Assembly (NCBI GenBank): GCA_963556195.1 | Contig: CAUVYP010000254.1 | Coordinates: 124,001-188,000 of the forward strand | From: Sepiola atlantica | Taxonomy: Eukaryota; Mollusca; Cephalopoda; Sepiida; Sepiolidae | Length of the DNA stretch: 64,000 nucleotides | Reading direction: 5' to 3' | In this document: positions 21,151 through 33,159 of the stretch, in pieces | Numbering within the stretch: the first letter of the stretch is position 1 | Layout of the letters: each line of letters begins with the position of its first letter | Notes under the pieces: model-generated | The model's input: only the letters and a program-made list of their open reading frames with translations | Database searches by the model: none | Told to the model about the DNA's origin: nothing | Translations under genes and position numbers: made by a program

Positions 21151-21726
21151 AGGAGGCAGTTCACCCGTAGTTGGAGGCAGTTCACTTGGAACTGGAGGCA
21201 GTTCACTTGTAGCTGGAGGCAGTTCACTTGGAACTGGAGGCAGTTCACTTGTAGCTGGAGGCAGTTCACCCGTAGTTGGAGGCAGTTCACTTGTAGCTGG
21301 AGGCAGTTCACTTGGAACTGGAGGCAGTTCACTTGGAACTGGAGGCAGTTCACCCGTAGTTGGAGGCAGTTCACTTGTAGCTGGAGGCAGTTCACTTGTA
21401 GCTGGAGGCAGTTCACTTGGAACTGGAGGCAGTTCACTTGTAGCTGGAGGCAGTTCACTTGTAGCTGGAGGCAGTTCACTTGTAGCTGGAGGCAGTTCAC
21501 TTGGAACTGGAGGCAGTTCACTTGGAACTGGAGGCAGTTCACTTGTAGCTGGAGGCAGTTCACTTGGAACTGGAGGCAGTTCACTTGGAACTGGAGGCAG
21601 TTCACTTGGAACTGGAGGCAGTTCACTTGTAGCTGGAGGCAGTTCACTTGTAGCTGGAGGCAGTTCACTTGTAGCTGGAGGCAGTTCACTTGGAACTGGA
21701 GGCAGTTCACTTGTAGCTGGAGGCAG
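21151..21726. repeat. 21-bp minisatellite in SUN intron
   Basis: About 27 tandem units of GGAGGCAGTTCAC plus a variable eight bases (three main variants, read on the minus strand as ELPPATS, ELPPVPS and ELPPTTG). Because the unit is a multiple of three, several frames stay open. An acceptor-like TTTTAG precedes the array on the minus strand near 21782. However, splicing exon 5 to it would give an immediate stop, whereas exon 5 to exon 6 is in frame. I therefore treat it as intronic. Confidence 0.85.
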
Positions 21727-21782
21727 ACTACAATTCACCTTCTCTTTGCATTCATAACCGTCCACCAATTCAATTGAAGTCT

Positions 21783-22500
21783 AAAATTCATTGATTTTAT
21801 TTACATTTGGTTTATTGGGAAAAACCCCAAAGTCTTTTGGTTTGAAATTTTGCAAATACATTAAATGTGACGAGGTTGAAAGGAAGAACCCCCAGACTGG
21901 TGACGTTGAGCCAGCTGTGATTTGTCGTTCGAAGAGGCAACGTTAAGTGAATTTATGAGTCACGAGTCAGTCTCAAGCGAAACGAAATTCGTAACGTATG
22001 CAAATTAGGCACAAGGCCAGAATTAATATAAAAGTGATAGTGTGAACGGCAAGGGGCGTATTTGGAGTGGCTCATACTCAGCGGTTCTTTGATACGATAG
22101 AGGCATGTTCATTAAATTATAAACTTAGAATTTATGGCGTTATCTGTATTTGTTTAACATTATTTTAATAAAATAAAATAATGCATAAATAAATGCATTA
22201 ACCGTTTTTAAACATAATGTCAACAATTATTATAGGTTTTATACAATCTGTATGAAGAAAAAGTTCCAGCAACAAATTAAAAAGTACAAAACTAAAAATG
22301 TGCTCACCAACCAAATAAATAAATGGTTTATCAACAGAGCTGCTAAACTCAAAGTGATTCTTAGCTTTTAATTTACAATTAGGTTAGTCAGATTATTAAC
22401 ATCAGCCCCGGCCATTCTCACTAGGTTCATCTTTGCTCCAAGCATAATTTTTATAATGACTGGATAGAAGCCAAAACGTGTTTTGAGAAAGCGATAAAAA
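21783..22500. other. SUN intron with SINE remnant, no gene seen
   Basis: Near 22005-22025 the sequence TAGGCACAAGGCCAG matches the reversed 3' end of the U2-type SINE. At 22078-22108 the string GGTTCTTTGATACGATAGAG recurs at 42921 in another intergenic stretch. No coding content seen. Confidence 0.4.
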
Positions 22501-22510
22501 CAATACTTAC

Positions 22511-22584
22511 GAATTCCCCATAATCCACTGAGCAGCAACAAAATAAATATGGGGAGGCAGTAGAGAAGTCGACGAGGAGTAAAG
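22511..22584 (-). CDS. SUN-protein exon 5, transmembrane helix
   Basis: A 74-nt exon with acceptor tgttaacag and donor ATTC|gtaagt. It encodes FTPRRLLYCLPIFILLLLSG and then LWGI. This is a classic single membrane span with basic residues (RR) on the side expected to face the nucleoplasm, the arrangement of SUN proteins in the inner nuclear membrane. The first base completes an Ile codon with exon 4 and the last base starts a Pro codon completed by exon 6. The 21-bp minisatellite lies in the intron that follows and is skipped by this join. Confidence 0.85.
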
Positions 22585-22656
22585 CTGTTAACAAAATGAG
22601 AGACATGAGCAGAAAAAGAAAAGCAGAAAGGCGTTTATATTATTAAACATGGATTG

Positions 22657-22659
<3 letters not shown>

Positions 22660-22696
<37 letters not shown>

Positions 22697-23229
22697 AGGT
22701 ATTACTCAGTAATAAAGTTGGTATATATCCGATCTGATAGTGCTCAGTACTAAAATGTTTATTGGTAGAGCAAATATATAATTTATTTGGGTTACAGTGA
22801 CAGTGCAAATGTTACAATCTATTGGTTTCCTCGGCTCCAAGGAAAGCAATACGTTGAAACGATGCCATTGTCAGTGTATGACAAATAAATTATATTTATA
22901 TAGTAGAAGAAATGTGATCCGTTGAGTCATCCATTGAGCTTGGGTTAGATTGTTTGAATTAGGAAAAAATTAGTTTGCAAAGCCAGATATATTAAAAAAA
23001 AGAATAAAAATATGAAATAAAAAAATGAATCTTTCTGTTCGCTATTTCTTTCTTTCTTTCTTTCTTTCTTTCTCTCTATCTATCTCTCTATCTCTCTATC
23101 TCTCTATCCCTCTTTTTCTTTACAACTATGGGTTAAATAGTATTAATACTTGTGGTGATATTCCCTATTGTTTATAATGGGCGATTCACATCTTGTTTTA
23201 TAGGTAATTTTATTACCTTTGACTGTTAA

Positions 23230-23300
<71 letters not shown>

Positions 23301-23573
23301 GAGAGTGAGAGTGATAGATACTGTATAAAATAAGATCGGAGGGGGATATGAAACAATATTCAACGAGAGAGGGTGAGAGTTATAGAAAGAAATTTGACAG
23401 ACTTGGTGAGTAGATTGCAACTTACAGCTGATTAGAACAATTAAAATGATTTTTTTTTCAAGCATAACTCAATTCCAAAACCAGTATTTTGCATGCTTAA
23501 AATATATAGGAACAAAGCCTTAGGGAAACAAACGTTGATTAACTCAGCTTTTGTACAATATACATACACACAC

Positions 23574-23611
<38 letters not shown>

Positions 23612-24077
23612 GGAGATATGATAAAGATAAAATATTATCTTTAAAATAATCCTATCAAGAAAGTCACTTTATTTTTTACTAATGAACTTCAGCATCGGAT
23701 GTGTACCCTTACTCGAACTTCTGGAACACTTTCTGCTATATTTGCTTATTTGACATTCATAATATCCTGGATTTACCATTTTTGGACATATTGCATTTTT
23801 CCATCGTCGATGTGGATTTTCTTTGGTCAAAAAATGTTTGCATATTTTTGTATTTTTATATATTTTTTATATTTTAAAATCTGTGCTAACAGTAATATAA
23901 TTTTTACTGATTTATACCAATGATCTCCTCTACTGATAAAAGCTTGCATTTTTGAAAATCCATGGGTTAAGGAAAGAAAAAAAAGTTTATTGATATATTC
24001 CTTGTTTAAACTACTTGATGATTCAATAAATATTGTTCTTTTTCCAATTTTTATCATTCATTTCTTACACATATATA

Positions 24078-24118
<41 letters not shown>

Positions 24119-24365
24119 TACTGGAAGCTATCTACATAAAAACACAACAACCTGAAATTAATAACATCACATATGAAACCAGTGGTAACATTTTAAAATG
24201 CTTAACGTAATGCGATTTTGTGCTGTGATGCCATCCAGCATTGATGAATTTAAATCGTCAACGACTTCCTGGAACAATGCGAAAAATGTTCTATGCGCGT
24301 TTCTCCGCTGTCTTTTTAAAATTCTCTTCTTTCTCCAGCTTTTTTGTTCATTTGCTTTTGACACC
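22660..24365. other. SUN intron rich in microsatellites
   Basis: (TA)n at 22660-22691, 23577-23609 and 24068-24111; TTTC/TCTA repeats at 23045-23110; (GA)n at 23241-23299. No recognisable gene. On the plus strand 24190-24360 is open (ending FFLQLFCSFAFDT) but without a recognised domain; it may be the 3' end of a retroelement because a hammerhead-like string follows. Confidence 0.5.
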
Positions 24366-24415
24366 TGAGGATGATTCGACGAAGAATCGAAAACGTTCGT
24401 GAAACCTGTGAAACC
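24364..24415 (+). ncRNA. Possible degenerate hammerhead-like motif 3
   Basis: CAC, CUGAGGA, then a GAUUC/GAAUC hairpin, GAAA, ACGUUC and GUG. The core strings CUGANGA and GAAA are present and CAC/GUG could form stem I, but there is an extra U before stem II, and stem III is minimal. Much weaker than the motif at 46.5 kb. Confidence 0.25.
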
Positions 24416-25012
24416 TATGAAACATTTATTAATTTTTTTGATTTTAATACAAAAAAGACCATCAGAAAATTGAAAAAAATAAAAAAAGTATAATTAAACA
24501 GACGAATTTTGCTATTTTTAACAATGTTTGCATATATATATATTAGGGGAGGTCCATTTTGAAACTAAATAATCGCACTCGAAGAAAGTTGCCAAATAAT
24601 GTCAAAAGTTACCACAAGAAATATTTTTCTTCAAAACTTTGTATTTATTTGAGCATTGCAACTTTAAGATCAAATAAATCGAGATTTTTTATCACGGCCT
24701 AGATTGCACCAGCAGAAGTGTCGCCTTCAATTAAACCCGGGTTTTAATTAAAAAAAAGTAATACATTACTTAATAAATATTTTAAAGTTTATTATTCCTT
24801 TTCTTAAGAAATTAAATGTACATATTCAAATTAAAAAGGAATAAAACACTATAATATTTAATTTTATATATAAATAATTATTTATTTACATAGGCGTTTT
24901 ATTTATTGGATATTTTTTATGGTATTCACCGGTTGAAAATTCAACGAGCGAATGTGAATTCTCGTGTTGATTCTGTGTTTACACATTTAATTATCACAAA
25001 TATATATTGAAT

Positions 25013-25755
25013 TGTCGAGCGCTGGCTTATCTAATCCCACTTTCCCGACCTTTTGTCACACCTTACCTTGTGGGAGTTAGATAAATAAAAACTAGTTCAG
25101 CTAGGGTTTTTTACCCCACCAAATAAACCGGTATCGTCCGAGCCTTTGGGTCTGGATTCACGCTCGTCTATTGGGGCTTGTCCGTCCTGTGCAGTTCTAG
25201 GAGGTGCACCTCCCAGGTTTTGCCTTCCCTCTTTGGGGAGGAGTAAGTTTATTGCTTACTGTCTGAGGCGGCCCTACCAGGGAATGCCGACGGAGCTGCC
25301 CAGGCAATTTTTAAATGGCCAGAGTGCTCACCTCTCGAGCACTGGCTTTCTCATCCCACTTTCCTGACCTTGTGTCAATCTTACCTTGTTGGAGGTAGAT
25401 AAATAAAATCTAGTTCAGCCAGGGTTTTTTACCCCACCAAATAAACCGGTATCGTCCGGGCCTTTGGGTCTGGATTTACGCCCGTCTATTGGGGCTTGTC
25501 CGTCCTGTGCAATTCTAGGAGGTGCACCCTCCCAGGCTTTGCCTTCCCTCTTTGGGGAGGAGTAAGTTTATTGCTAACTGTCTGAGGCGCCCCTACACGG
25601 GAATGCCGACGGGGCTTCCCAGTCAATTTTTTAATAGCCAGAGTGCTCACCTCTATAGCGCAGGCTTATCTAATCCCACTTTCCTGACCTTGTGTCACAT
25701 CTTACCTTGTTGGAGGTAGATAAATAAAACTATTTCAGCCAGGGGTTTTTACCCC
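25013..25755 (+). repeat. Tandem SINE-body units inside transposon copy 2
   Basis: Two and a half units corresponding to 8462-9220 in copy 1, with the CTCTTTGGGGAGGAGTAAG hairpin in two of them. Small differences from copy 1 show independent mutation. Confidence 0.75.
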
Positions 25756-25791
25756 ACCTAAAATATTATATGTATTGGAGTTGATGGGAGA

Positions 25792-27274
25792 ATGGATAAG
25801 GACACATTGAAGGAAATTGTGGATGAAAATAGACAGAGAATTATGAAAAAAACTAAGGGACCAGAACACCATTTAACTTTTACAAAAGAAACACCATGTG
25901 AAAGTAAATATCTGACATATAGAGTTCTTCCTAATAGTGGTGCAACAGGTGCTGTTCATGCAGATCAAGTGGTGGATGTTTTGCATGAATTCCACAGTGA
26001 GAACAGTATCAAGGCTATACTTGATGACAACACTAATACCAACACAGGTTGCGAAGGTGGAATGGTTGCAATTTTAGAAAAAAAACTTTTTAAAAATCTT
26101 CACACAATTGGTTGCTCTTTGCATCATAATGAACTACCTTTCAGAGCCCTTTTTAAAAACATAGATGGTTGCGCAAAGGACCCTACAACATTCAGTGGCC
26201 CTCTGGGGAAATTATGCTCAAATGATTGCATGAGTTACCCCAAATATCATTTTCCACTATTAGCAATCCTCTAGAGTCAATTTTTAAAATTGATGAAATA
26301 CATGATCTTAGTTCTGACCAAAGACTCCTTTATGAATACACAGTAGGTATTTCTAGAGGAAAGGTTGACTCACTCTAGTTATGCCTCCTGGAAAATTGGT
26401 CCTTTAAACCAAGCAAGATGGTTAACTTTGGCCATCAGGCTCATGTGTTTATGGACTCGTGGTGCATACCCACAAAGGCACACAACAAAACTACACTATG
26501 TAGTAAATTTTATTGTAAATGTGTATGCCACTTCTTGGTTTGAAGTTAAAAGAAATAGTAAATTCCACAATCAGCAAGTGCACATTTTTAATATGATCCA
26601 GAGGATTAAGGAGCAGCCTCAGGAAATCCAAGATATCACATTTAGAAATATACAAGGTAATACATTTTGTTTACTGCCTGAAAACTTTCTATATTCCATG
26701 GTTAAATCTGAGGAGATTGAAGTAAGAGAAGAAGCTTTAAAAAGAATTTTGGCCATTAGGTAAGTAATATTTATTCATATATCTCTGACTCAATTATTTA
26801 TTCCAATTTATAGAATGATTTTTAAAGATTTTATCTAATTTCACCATAATTATTAAAGCAGTACAGATTGGAATTTTTTAATAATTCAATTAATTAATTT
26901 GTTCTTTCAGGAGTGAGGAGTCAACCAGAAAAAGATTAAAAAGAATACCACCTATTAATTTTAATGCCACACATTGGACACAATTAATAGATTTAAAATT
27001 ATGCAGCATTTTTGAACCACCAATGACGGAAGATTTTACTGAATCTGAACTTCGAGAATCGTTGATGAATGGAACCAAGCTTGACTTGCCAGATTTGCCC
27101 TCACATTCTCAGGGCGTGGAACGGGCAGTTAAGTTAATAACAGAAGCTTCACAAACTGTATATGGTTTTGAAGCAAGGCATCAACACATTACAGCCAAAG
27201 TTTTGAGTAAGAAATTGAGACCAGCATTTTTGTCTAAGGGGTCTTATATGGAGCAATTTGACTCTCTATATTAA
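25792..27274 (+). pseudogene. Transposase-like gene of the 3.1-kb transposon, copy 2
   Basis: More complete than copy 1. The start at 25792 is MDKDTLKEIVDENRQRIMKK, followed by the same NELPFR region; a one-base loss near 26230 shifts frame. Frame resumes at about 26365 (SWKIGPLNQARWLTLAIR) to 26759. An intron of 151 nt, 26760-26910, has perfect borders (AG|gtaagt, ttctttcag|GAG) and joins I-R-S-E-E. Exon 2 encodes STRKRLKRIPPINF, then HSQGVERAVKLITEAS and VYGFEARHQHI, and ends at TAA 27274. Family not identified beyond similarity to a mobile-element-associated invertebrate family. Non-functional because of the frameshift and a further stop near 26378. Confidence 0.7.
26760..26910 (+). other. 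Intron in the transposase-like gene
   Basis: 151 nt, donor AG|gtaagt, acceptor ttctttcag. The same intron is present in copy 1 with its donor GT changed to TT. Retention of the intron shows movement as DNA rather than through RNA. Confidence 0.75.
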
Positions 27275-27766
27275 GCTCCATTAAAATAGTGTTAGGTTTT
27301 TCCTCATTTCTTTGCTTGTTATATTTTCACTTATAACAGAAAAAAATCATTTTTTTAGGTATTCAAATATTACTGTTTAATTCATAACGTTAAAAGGTAG
27401 TTTACAAAAGCAGATACTGAAAATGAGGGGGGGGGGGCAAATTTTCAATTTGAAGATTTCTTTAATTAATATCATTTTTATAAAATAAAAGGACATCCCC
27501 TGATTTTAAATGCTAAAATTATTTGGTTTTCACACCGATATTCAAGCAAATCTTGCAAAAACGAGGAATTTTCAGTATATTCTTGTCTACGATCTTTGAT
27601 ACCAAACGCTCAAAAAACCGCTGAAGTTGTTGATCTAATTTTTTGCATTAGTATTTAATAGGTCTATATACAACTTTCGGTACGTGCCTTTTTTAATATT
27701 TAAAAAAAAAGTGTAAAATCGACCTACCCTAATATATATATATATATATATATATATGCAAACATT

Positions 27767-28544
27767 GGCGCTCTTGTATAAGCAGTGACCGATCTGAGGG
27801 GAACAACTCTACCTTACCCAGCCGACGCCATTCCGAACTCGACAAGGGAGACAACTTTGACACAAAGTTTACAAACCCTACAACAATTAATAAAAAAAAA
27901 CACGCTACGATTCTGAAATGCGCCCAAAACAACCTTCAAACAATTAATTTAAAACCTGTAATATTTTTTTTAATTAATTGTTATAAAGTGTATACAATTT
28001 GTGGCATGTAAATAAAAGTGTTTAAAAGTTATTTTGAATGCATTTAAAACCGTAACATTTTTTTAATTAATTGTTTAAAAGTTATTTTTAACGCATTTAA
28101 AAGTTATTTTTAACGCATTTCAAAACCGTAACATTTTTTTTTATTAATTGTTATAAAGTATATACAATTTGTGGCATGTAAATAAAAGTGCTTAAAAGTT
28201 ATTTTGAACCCATTTAAAACCCGTAACATTATTTTGAACGCATTTAAAACCCGTAACATTTTTTTTATTAATTGTTGTAAAGTGTATACAATTTGTGGCA
28301 TGTAAATAATAAAAGTGATTAAAAGTGCATTTAAAACCCGTAACATTTTTGTTTTATTAATTGTTTAAAAGTTACTCTGAACGCATTCCAAAGCTATTTC
28401 TAACGCATTAATTGTTATAAAGGGTTTGTAAAATGTGTGTCAAAGTTGTCTCCCCTGCCGAAGTGTGGGCGAGTTCGGAATGGCGGCGGCTGGGTAAGGT
28501 AGAGTTGTCCCCCTCAGATCGGTCACTGCTTATACAAGAGCGCC
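27767..28544. mobile_element. 778-bp inverted-repeat element with 8-bp target duplication
   Basis: Ends GGCGCTCTTGTATAAGCAGT and its complement; the inverted match covers about 110 bp with changes. Flanks are CAAACATT at 27759-27766 and 28545-28552. The interior (27950-28400) holds degenerate tandem repeats of TAAAACCCGTAACATT and ATACAATTTGTGGCATG. No coding sequence. The first bases GGYGCT and 8-bp duplication recall the 425-bp MITE at 0.97 kb. Confidence 0.8.
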
Positions 28545-28586
28545 CAAACATTGTTAAAAATAACAAAATTCGTCTGTTTAATTATA

Positions 28587-28587
<1 letters not shown>

Positions 28588-28633
<46 letters not shown>
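28588..28633. repeat. (TA)n microsatellite
   Basis: Uninterrupted TA dinucleotides in the long SUN intron. Confidence 0.95.
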
Positions 28634-28636
<3 letters not shown>

Positions 28637-28984
28637 ATTACACGTAGTGTCGTACATTTGGAAACGACAACGATGTTTACATCCGAGATATAAGTGTATC
28701 CTTATTACCTCCCTTACATTGGTCATTCTGTAATTATCTGTAATCTGTAATTATCTCCCTTGTATATTTCTCAGGTTATGTAAATAAAAGGCTCGGTTTG
28801 CAACGTGTCTTTCTCAGTACGCATTCAGAGAGCAACGAAGTAACAATGTGTTTGTGTCTCTCTTTTGATCTTTCCTTTTGCTTGGTATTGTTTCTAGTTT
28901 CAGGAATAATCACTTCACAACATTACAGATAGTCTGAAGAAAATTCCTTAAATATCCTCTTGTAGAAACTGTCGAGTTTTTCTT

Positions 28985-30232
28985 TATCGATGGATGTTAC
29001 CAAAAACAGTTAATGTTTTAGTTCATCACATTCTAGACTAATTTTTATCAAAATGAGTTGTCATCAAAATAAATTAATCTAAAAGTCTGCTAAAAGCTAA
29101 AAATCTGACTGCTACCAACTCTTTCCGACCAGACGGTGTATTTATCTTTTAGCCTTCAAAGTACCCCCCCCCCCCAAAAAAAAAGAGACAAAGTTACAAT
29201 TATAAGCATCACTAATGAAAAAGTGTGTCTGGTAGGGGGAGGGGTATTAAAAAGTGTAGAGACACTAATAAAGAAAGGAAAGAAAGAAAAGGGAAAGACG
29301 ACGACGACGACGACGATAAAAAGAAATGTGAAAAAGGAAACAAAGATCTCTGATAAAGAGACAAATTAGTTGTAAACTAATTTATTTTGTGATTTACAGC
29401 AAACCAACATATTCGGATTATTTAATGCTAAAACCCAAAAAAATCTATTGTAAACATTTCGTTTATTAAATAGCTGGAAGAGTGAACAGGTTTGTATGAT
29501 GACAAATGTTACCAGTGCAAAGGTATTTTCACTTAAAAACAAAGAAATAACTGCATTATTAAGAACTATTTTCACTGTCATAGTAATTATCACATACACA
29601 TATCTATATATATTTATTTATTAATCAATGGATCTTGACCAAAAACAGGTTAGGGTTAGTTTTAACACAGTCTAGGCTGATTTTTATATATTTATTTATC
29701 TCACTCACTCACACAATAAGTAATCATGAAAATGCTAAAATTCTGATTGTGCACCAACTGTTTCTAATCAAATGAAGTATTTATCTACAGAGGCTTCAAA
29801 GTATACTCCCAAAACAAATAAGGTTACAACTAGAAGTATGGAGACTAATGAAAAGGGGGAGTTAGAGGATGAAGAGACACTAAGACGTTATGAAAAGGAA
29901 TAAAGAAAAGGGAAAAATACTAATTTATGTCTATTGTGGGGGGTTGGGACATTGATTTAACTGATTATTAGATGTGTTCTTCTCTGATGAGCTCATACGA
30001 AAGAACTTTCTCTAAAAAGAAATGTAAAAAAATATTTATAAATAAACATGAAATATTTCTTACAAAGAGACAAATTAGTTGTAAACGAATTTATTTTGTG
30101 ATTTACAGCAAACCAACATATTTGGATTATTTAATGCTAAACCAAAAAGAAAGCTATTGTAAACATTTCGTTTATTAAATAGATGGAAGAGCGAAAAGGT
30201 TTGTATGATGACAAATGTTACCAGTGCAAAGG
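28985..30232. repeat. Intronic tandem duplication, two diverged units of about 620 bp
   Basis: Unit 1 (28985-29545) and unit 2 (29620-30232) share in order an ATGGATSTTRACCAAAAACAG-like start, a CAAAGTAYNCCC stretch, AGACAAATTAGTTGTAAAC, GTGATTTACAGCAAACC and GTTTGTATGATGACAAATGT. They differ by many substitutions and by simple-repeat insertions (a C-run, an ACG repeat). No exon seen in either. Confidence 0.75.
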
Positions 30233-30433
30233 AAACTGCAGTGAAAGTAGTTCCTCATTGATGACCGACCTAAGAGCATCTACAAGATGTATTTTACAAT
30301 TACAGAAATAAGAGCATTATTATTTAGATGCTAAAAAAATTATTTCAAATATGTTACATTTAAAACTAGGATTCCTTTGTAGGACAGAAAAAGAACATTC
30401 TATTTCACAAAACTTGTTTAGTTTAATACTTAC

Positions 30434-30524
30434 ATTGAAATAACATTACGAGCCGTTGTTTGTGCTAACCATTGAACAGTTTCCGTAACCGTGGTTACAG
30501 AAACTGTGCAGAAACGTTTTGCAC
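30434..30524 (-). CDS. SUN-protein exon 4, region just before the membrane helix
   Basis: A 91-nt exon with acceptor attttgtag and donor CAAT|gtaagt. It begins GT to complete a Gly codon and ends AT, completed by C of the next exon to Ile. It encodes GAKRFCTVSVTTVTETVQ and then a Trp-containing amphipathic stretch. In the spliced product it lies directly before the Pro-Arg-Arg motif and membrane helix of exon 5. The intron that follows is about 7.9 kb and contains the second copy of the 3.1-kb transposon, the 778-bp element and many microsatellites. Confidence 0.78.
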
Positions 30525-31280
30525 CTACAAAATAAATATATTTATTTATTTATTTTATTTGATGACGAAAAGTTAACAACAAATTAAAAAGTACAAACTA
30601 TAAAGTACAAAAGTATAAAGTACAAAAGTAAACAGTACAAAACTAAAGAGTACAAACTTTGGGAGATTCCGACAAGATCAAGAGAGAAAATACACCAATC
30701 AGATAATAAAGCCGATTGGTAGTTCAGTGAGTTTTATGGATTAGTTTTCAATTTTATTTTGTATATTTTGGAGTGATAAAACTAAGTGGATGTGCAACAT
30801 TCACAACAGCGGCGTTACGATCACCATCGGCCTGTGCTAGATCGAACAGGTTGAAAGCTATGTATATCTCAGCCAGGAACTGACCATGTAACACAGGACC
30901 AGCGTCAAGTTAGTGCACAGAAGGGGGTCAGGGGAGTTGGCCAGCAACAAGATAATTGACCCAGACATCAGAACCAGCCTGTCCAACAGCATTATGCTGC
31001 TGGCTCTGCTCTTGGGGTCAGAGACTTGGCAAATCTATACTCTCCTATACCGTCTACATAAGGTTATCTTGTTATTTTAACACCTTTTATGAGTAAGACG
31101 CACCAAAGACAAGCTGTCCGACTTATATGACCAGCACAGTAGAACTTTAACATTTGGAAAAGTGATTCATGTCAAAAATAGCAGAACATTTTCATCCAGA
31201 GACAAAAAATTTTACTGAGTCGAAATAGAAAGAAAAAAAATTGAAAAAGAAAAGAAAAGAAATGTTCAAGAATAACATAC

Positions 31281-31397
31281 CGTTGGCAATGGCTACAATA
31301 AAACGATTGATGAAAGCGGTTATTGTAGCAGCTCTGGGCTGATTGTCTTCTTCGAATAGAAAGTCTCTTTCCATATCAAAGCTGTCATCATTGTAAT
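31281..31397 (-). CDS. SUN-protein exon 3, acidic N-terminal region
   Basis: A 117-nt exon with acceptor tttttgtag and donor AACG|gtatgt. The Asp codon at its start is split with exon 2 (G|AT) and the Gly codon at its end with exon 4 (G|GT). It encodes an acidic run (DYNDDSFDMERDFLFEEDN) followed by an amphipathic stretch ending FINRFIVAIAN. The exact codon fit on both sides makes coding use likely. Function beyond being on the nucleoplasmic side is not visible. Confidence 0.78.
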
Positions 31398-31544
31398 CTA
31401 CAAAAATGTTATCAAAATGAGTGAATTGTTTGCAGGACATTCACTACAAGAACAAAATTTGTAAATCTATTGAAAAATCAATTTTATGGGATCTTTTAAT
31501 AAGTCAAATTAAAGATTTTTTTTTATTCCATTCAATCAAATATT

Positions 31545-32157
31545 CTAAATTTTCATTTGCAGATTTATTTTTTTAAATATTAATGGGCGATCGATGGCCC
31601 GTTGACTTATAAAATAGATATTAAGTCTACACTTATCAAATTCAGTATCAGAGTCGAGAGATGTATAAATAAAACAAAGAAAACTATTTTTTTTTAATAA
31701 ATAATAATCTGTACCGACCTGGTGTTGCCCGGGATAAATTATGTCCAAATTTGTTTTGTAAATATTTCTATGTTCTATAACCACACCATTTTTGTTAGGT
31801 TCAGTATCTAAACTAAAAGTGAACCTATTTTTGAGTTTATAGGAACGACATAACAAAAATAAAAAGAATGGATATGTCAGTAATTCAGCAGACTCTAATT
31901 TACAAATCAACCCTTGTTTGTGTTTACATAGAGAAGAATAAGAAAACATAAGTTAGAGTAATCTGTCCAAAGTTTAGTTTATCAAAATTGATTATCGCTG
32001 GTTTGCTGAAACGAAATTAGCCATTTTTCTTTTTTTTTGTTTAAAATAATGAGAAAACATAATACCCCCCCCCCCCCAAAAAAGTTTATCCAAATCGACC
32101 GGAAGTTGATTATCAGTTTTGCTGAACAAAAATAAGCCATTTCTTTTTCGCTGTCGA

Positions 32158-32252
<95 letters not shown>

Positions 32253-33018
32253 ACTAGCTGTCCCGACCTGGATTTGCTCAAGATAATGGAAACTAATATG
32301 GAGCTTATTTTATAATAATTTGTTTTGAAAATTACATGTAATTATTACTATATCGTTTGCTCAATAAATTATAAATTGAACCAAATTGTTATAAAACTTT
32401 TATGGGAAATAACTAGATTAGTAACTGATTAATTTTGTATTAGTTTTGATGAAGTTTTAAAAATGTAACACATCAATTCTTATTTTATTACTGCAAAACC
32501 TAAATACCTTATGGTTAAAAGAATATTTAGACCAAACAAAATTCTTAAGTCTGCAACTTTAAATTTATACTAATAAGGTAAAAATTCAGTGCATATGTTA
32601 AAAAGCAAAATAACTTCTATTCTATGTAATATATACGTTTAAGTCAGCTGGATTTTAGAAATTTGACCTAAATAGCATTTAAGCTGACAAATAAAAGTTT
32701 GCTTGTAACTAGTCAATTTTTATTTGTTAGTGTTGTTCCATGTTCTTTGCTTTAATTCATTTAAGAAAATAGTTATTCCGGTCCAGATTATTAGTAACAT
32801 GGATGAATTCTTGTTTAATGACCTAAAAAAACAAAATAACTTAATGATTTAATAAAATAACTGCATGGGGAAACAAAGTTTAAATTCTGTTGTCTATGGA
32901 TTTCTTTAAATTTACGTAATTGCCAACATTTTAAATTCTATGACCCTAAAACTCAGTATTTCTGTTAGTGTTTAAATAGAGATGCAATAAAAATTGCAAA
33001 CTTTTTTCGTCCACTTAC
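31545..33018. other. SUN intron 2-3, AT-rich with (TA)n and (GA)n
   Basis: A (TA)n tract at 32161-32207 runs into (GA)n to 32246. A C-run at 32065-32077. Otherwise no structure or gene seen. Confidence 0.6.
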
Positions 33019-33159
33019 CATTCCTGTTTTGTCTAGCTGCATTGTTCATGAGATACTGACCAGTACACTGCAAATTATCTGCAGCAGACAGCATCCTCTG
33101 AGCCATAAATCCTTCTTTGGAGATGGAGATGCTCTCCAAATATCTATTATTTCTGTTTT
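33019..33159 (-). CDS. SUN-protein exon 2, N-terminal nucleoplasmic region
   Basis: A 141-nt open segment with acceptor ctcttcag and donor AATG|gtaagt. It starts with two bases of a codon and ends with one base, both matching its neighbours. It encodes a polar stretch containing NRYLESISISKEGFMAQ and ending QYLMNNAARQNRN. No known domain is visible. The role in the nucleoplasmic tail is inferred only from its position before the membrane helix in the spliced product. Confidence 0.72.

Larger units (their letters stand above)
24541..27735 (+). mobile_element. 3.1-kb DNA transposon, copy 2
   Basis: Same ends (TTAGGGGAGGTC... and ...CGACCTACCCTAA), same leader, tandem SINE-body units (25013-25755) and transposase-like gene as copy 1. 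It is inserted in a short (TA)n between the half-sites CAATGTTTGCATAT and ATATGCAAACATTG. The minus-strand SUN gene crosses it as an intron. Confidence 0.8.

Noticed and set aside
21151..21726. CRISPR-like array
   Set aside because: Units are contiguous with no unique spacers and the DNA is animal nuclear.
21090..21768. ELPPATS / VNCLQLQ repeat proteins
   Set aside because: Two frames of the same 21-bp minisatellite are open, and the flanking SUN exons join in frame only when it is skipped.
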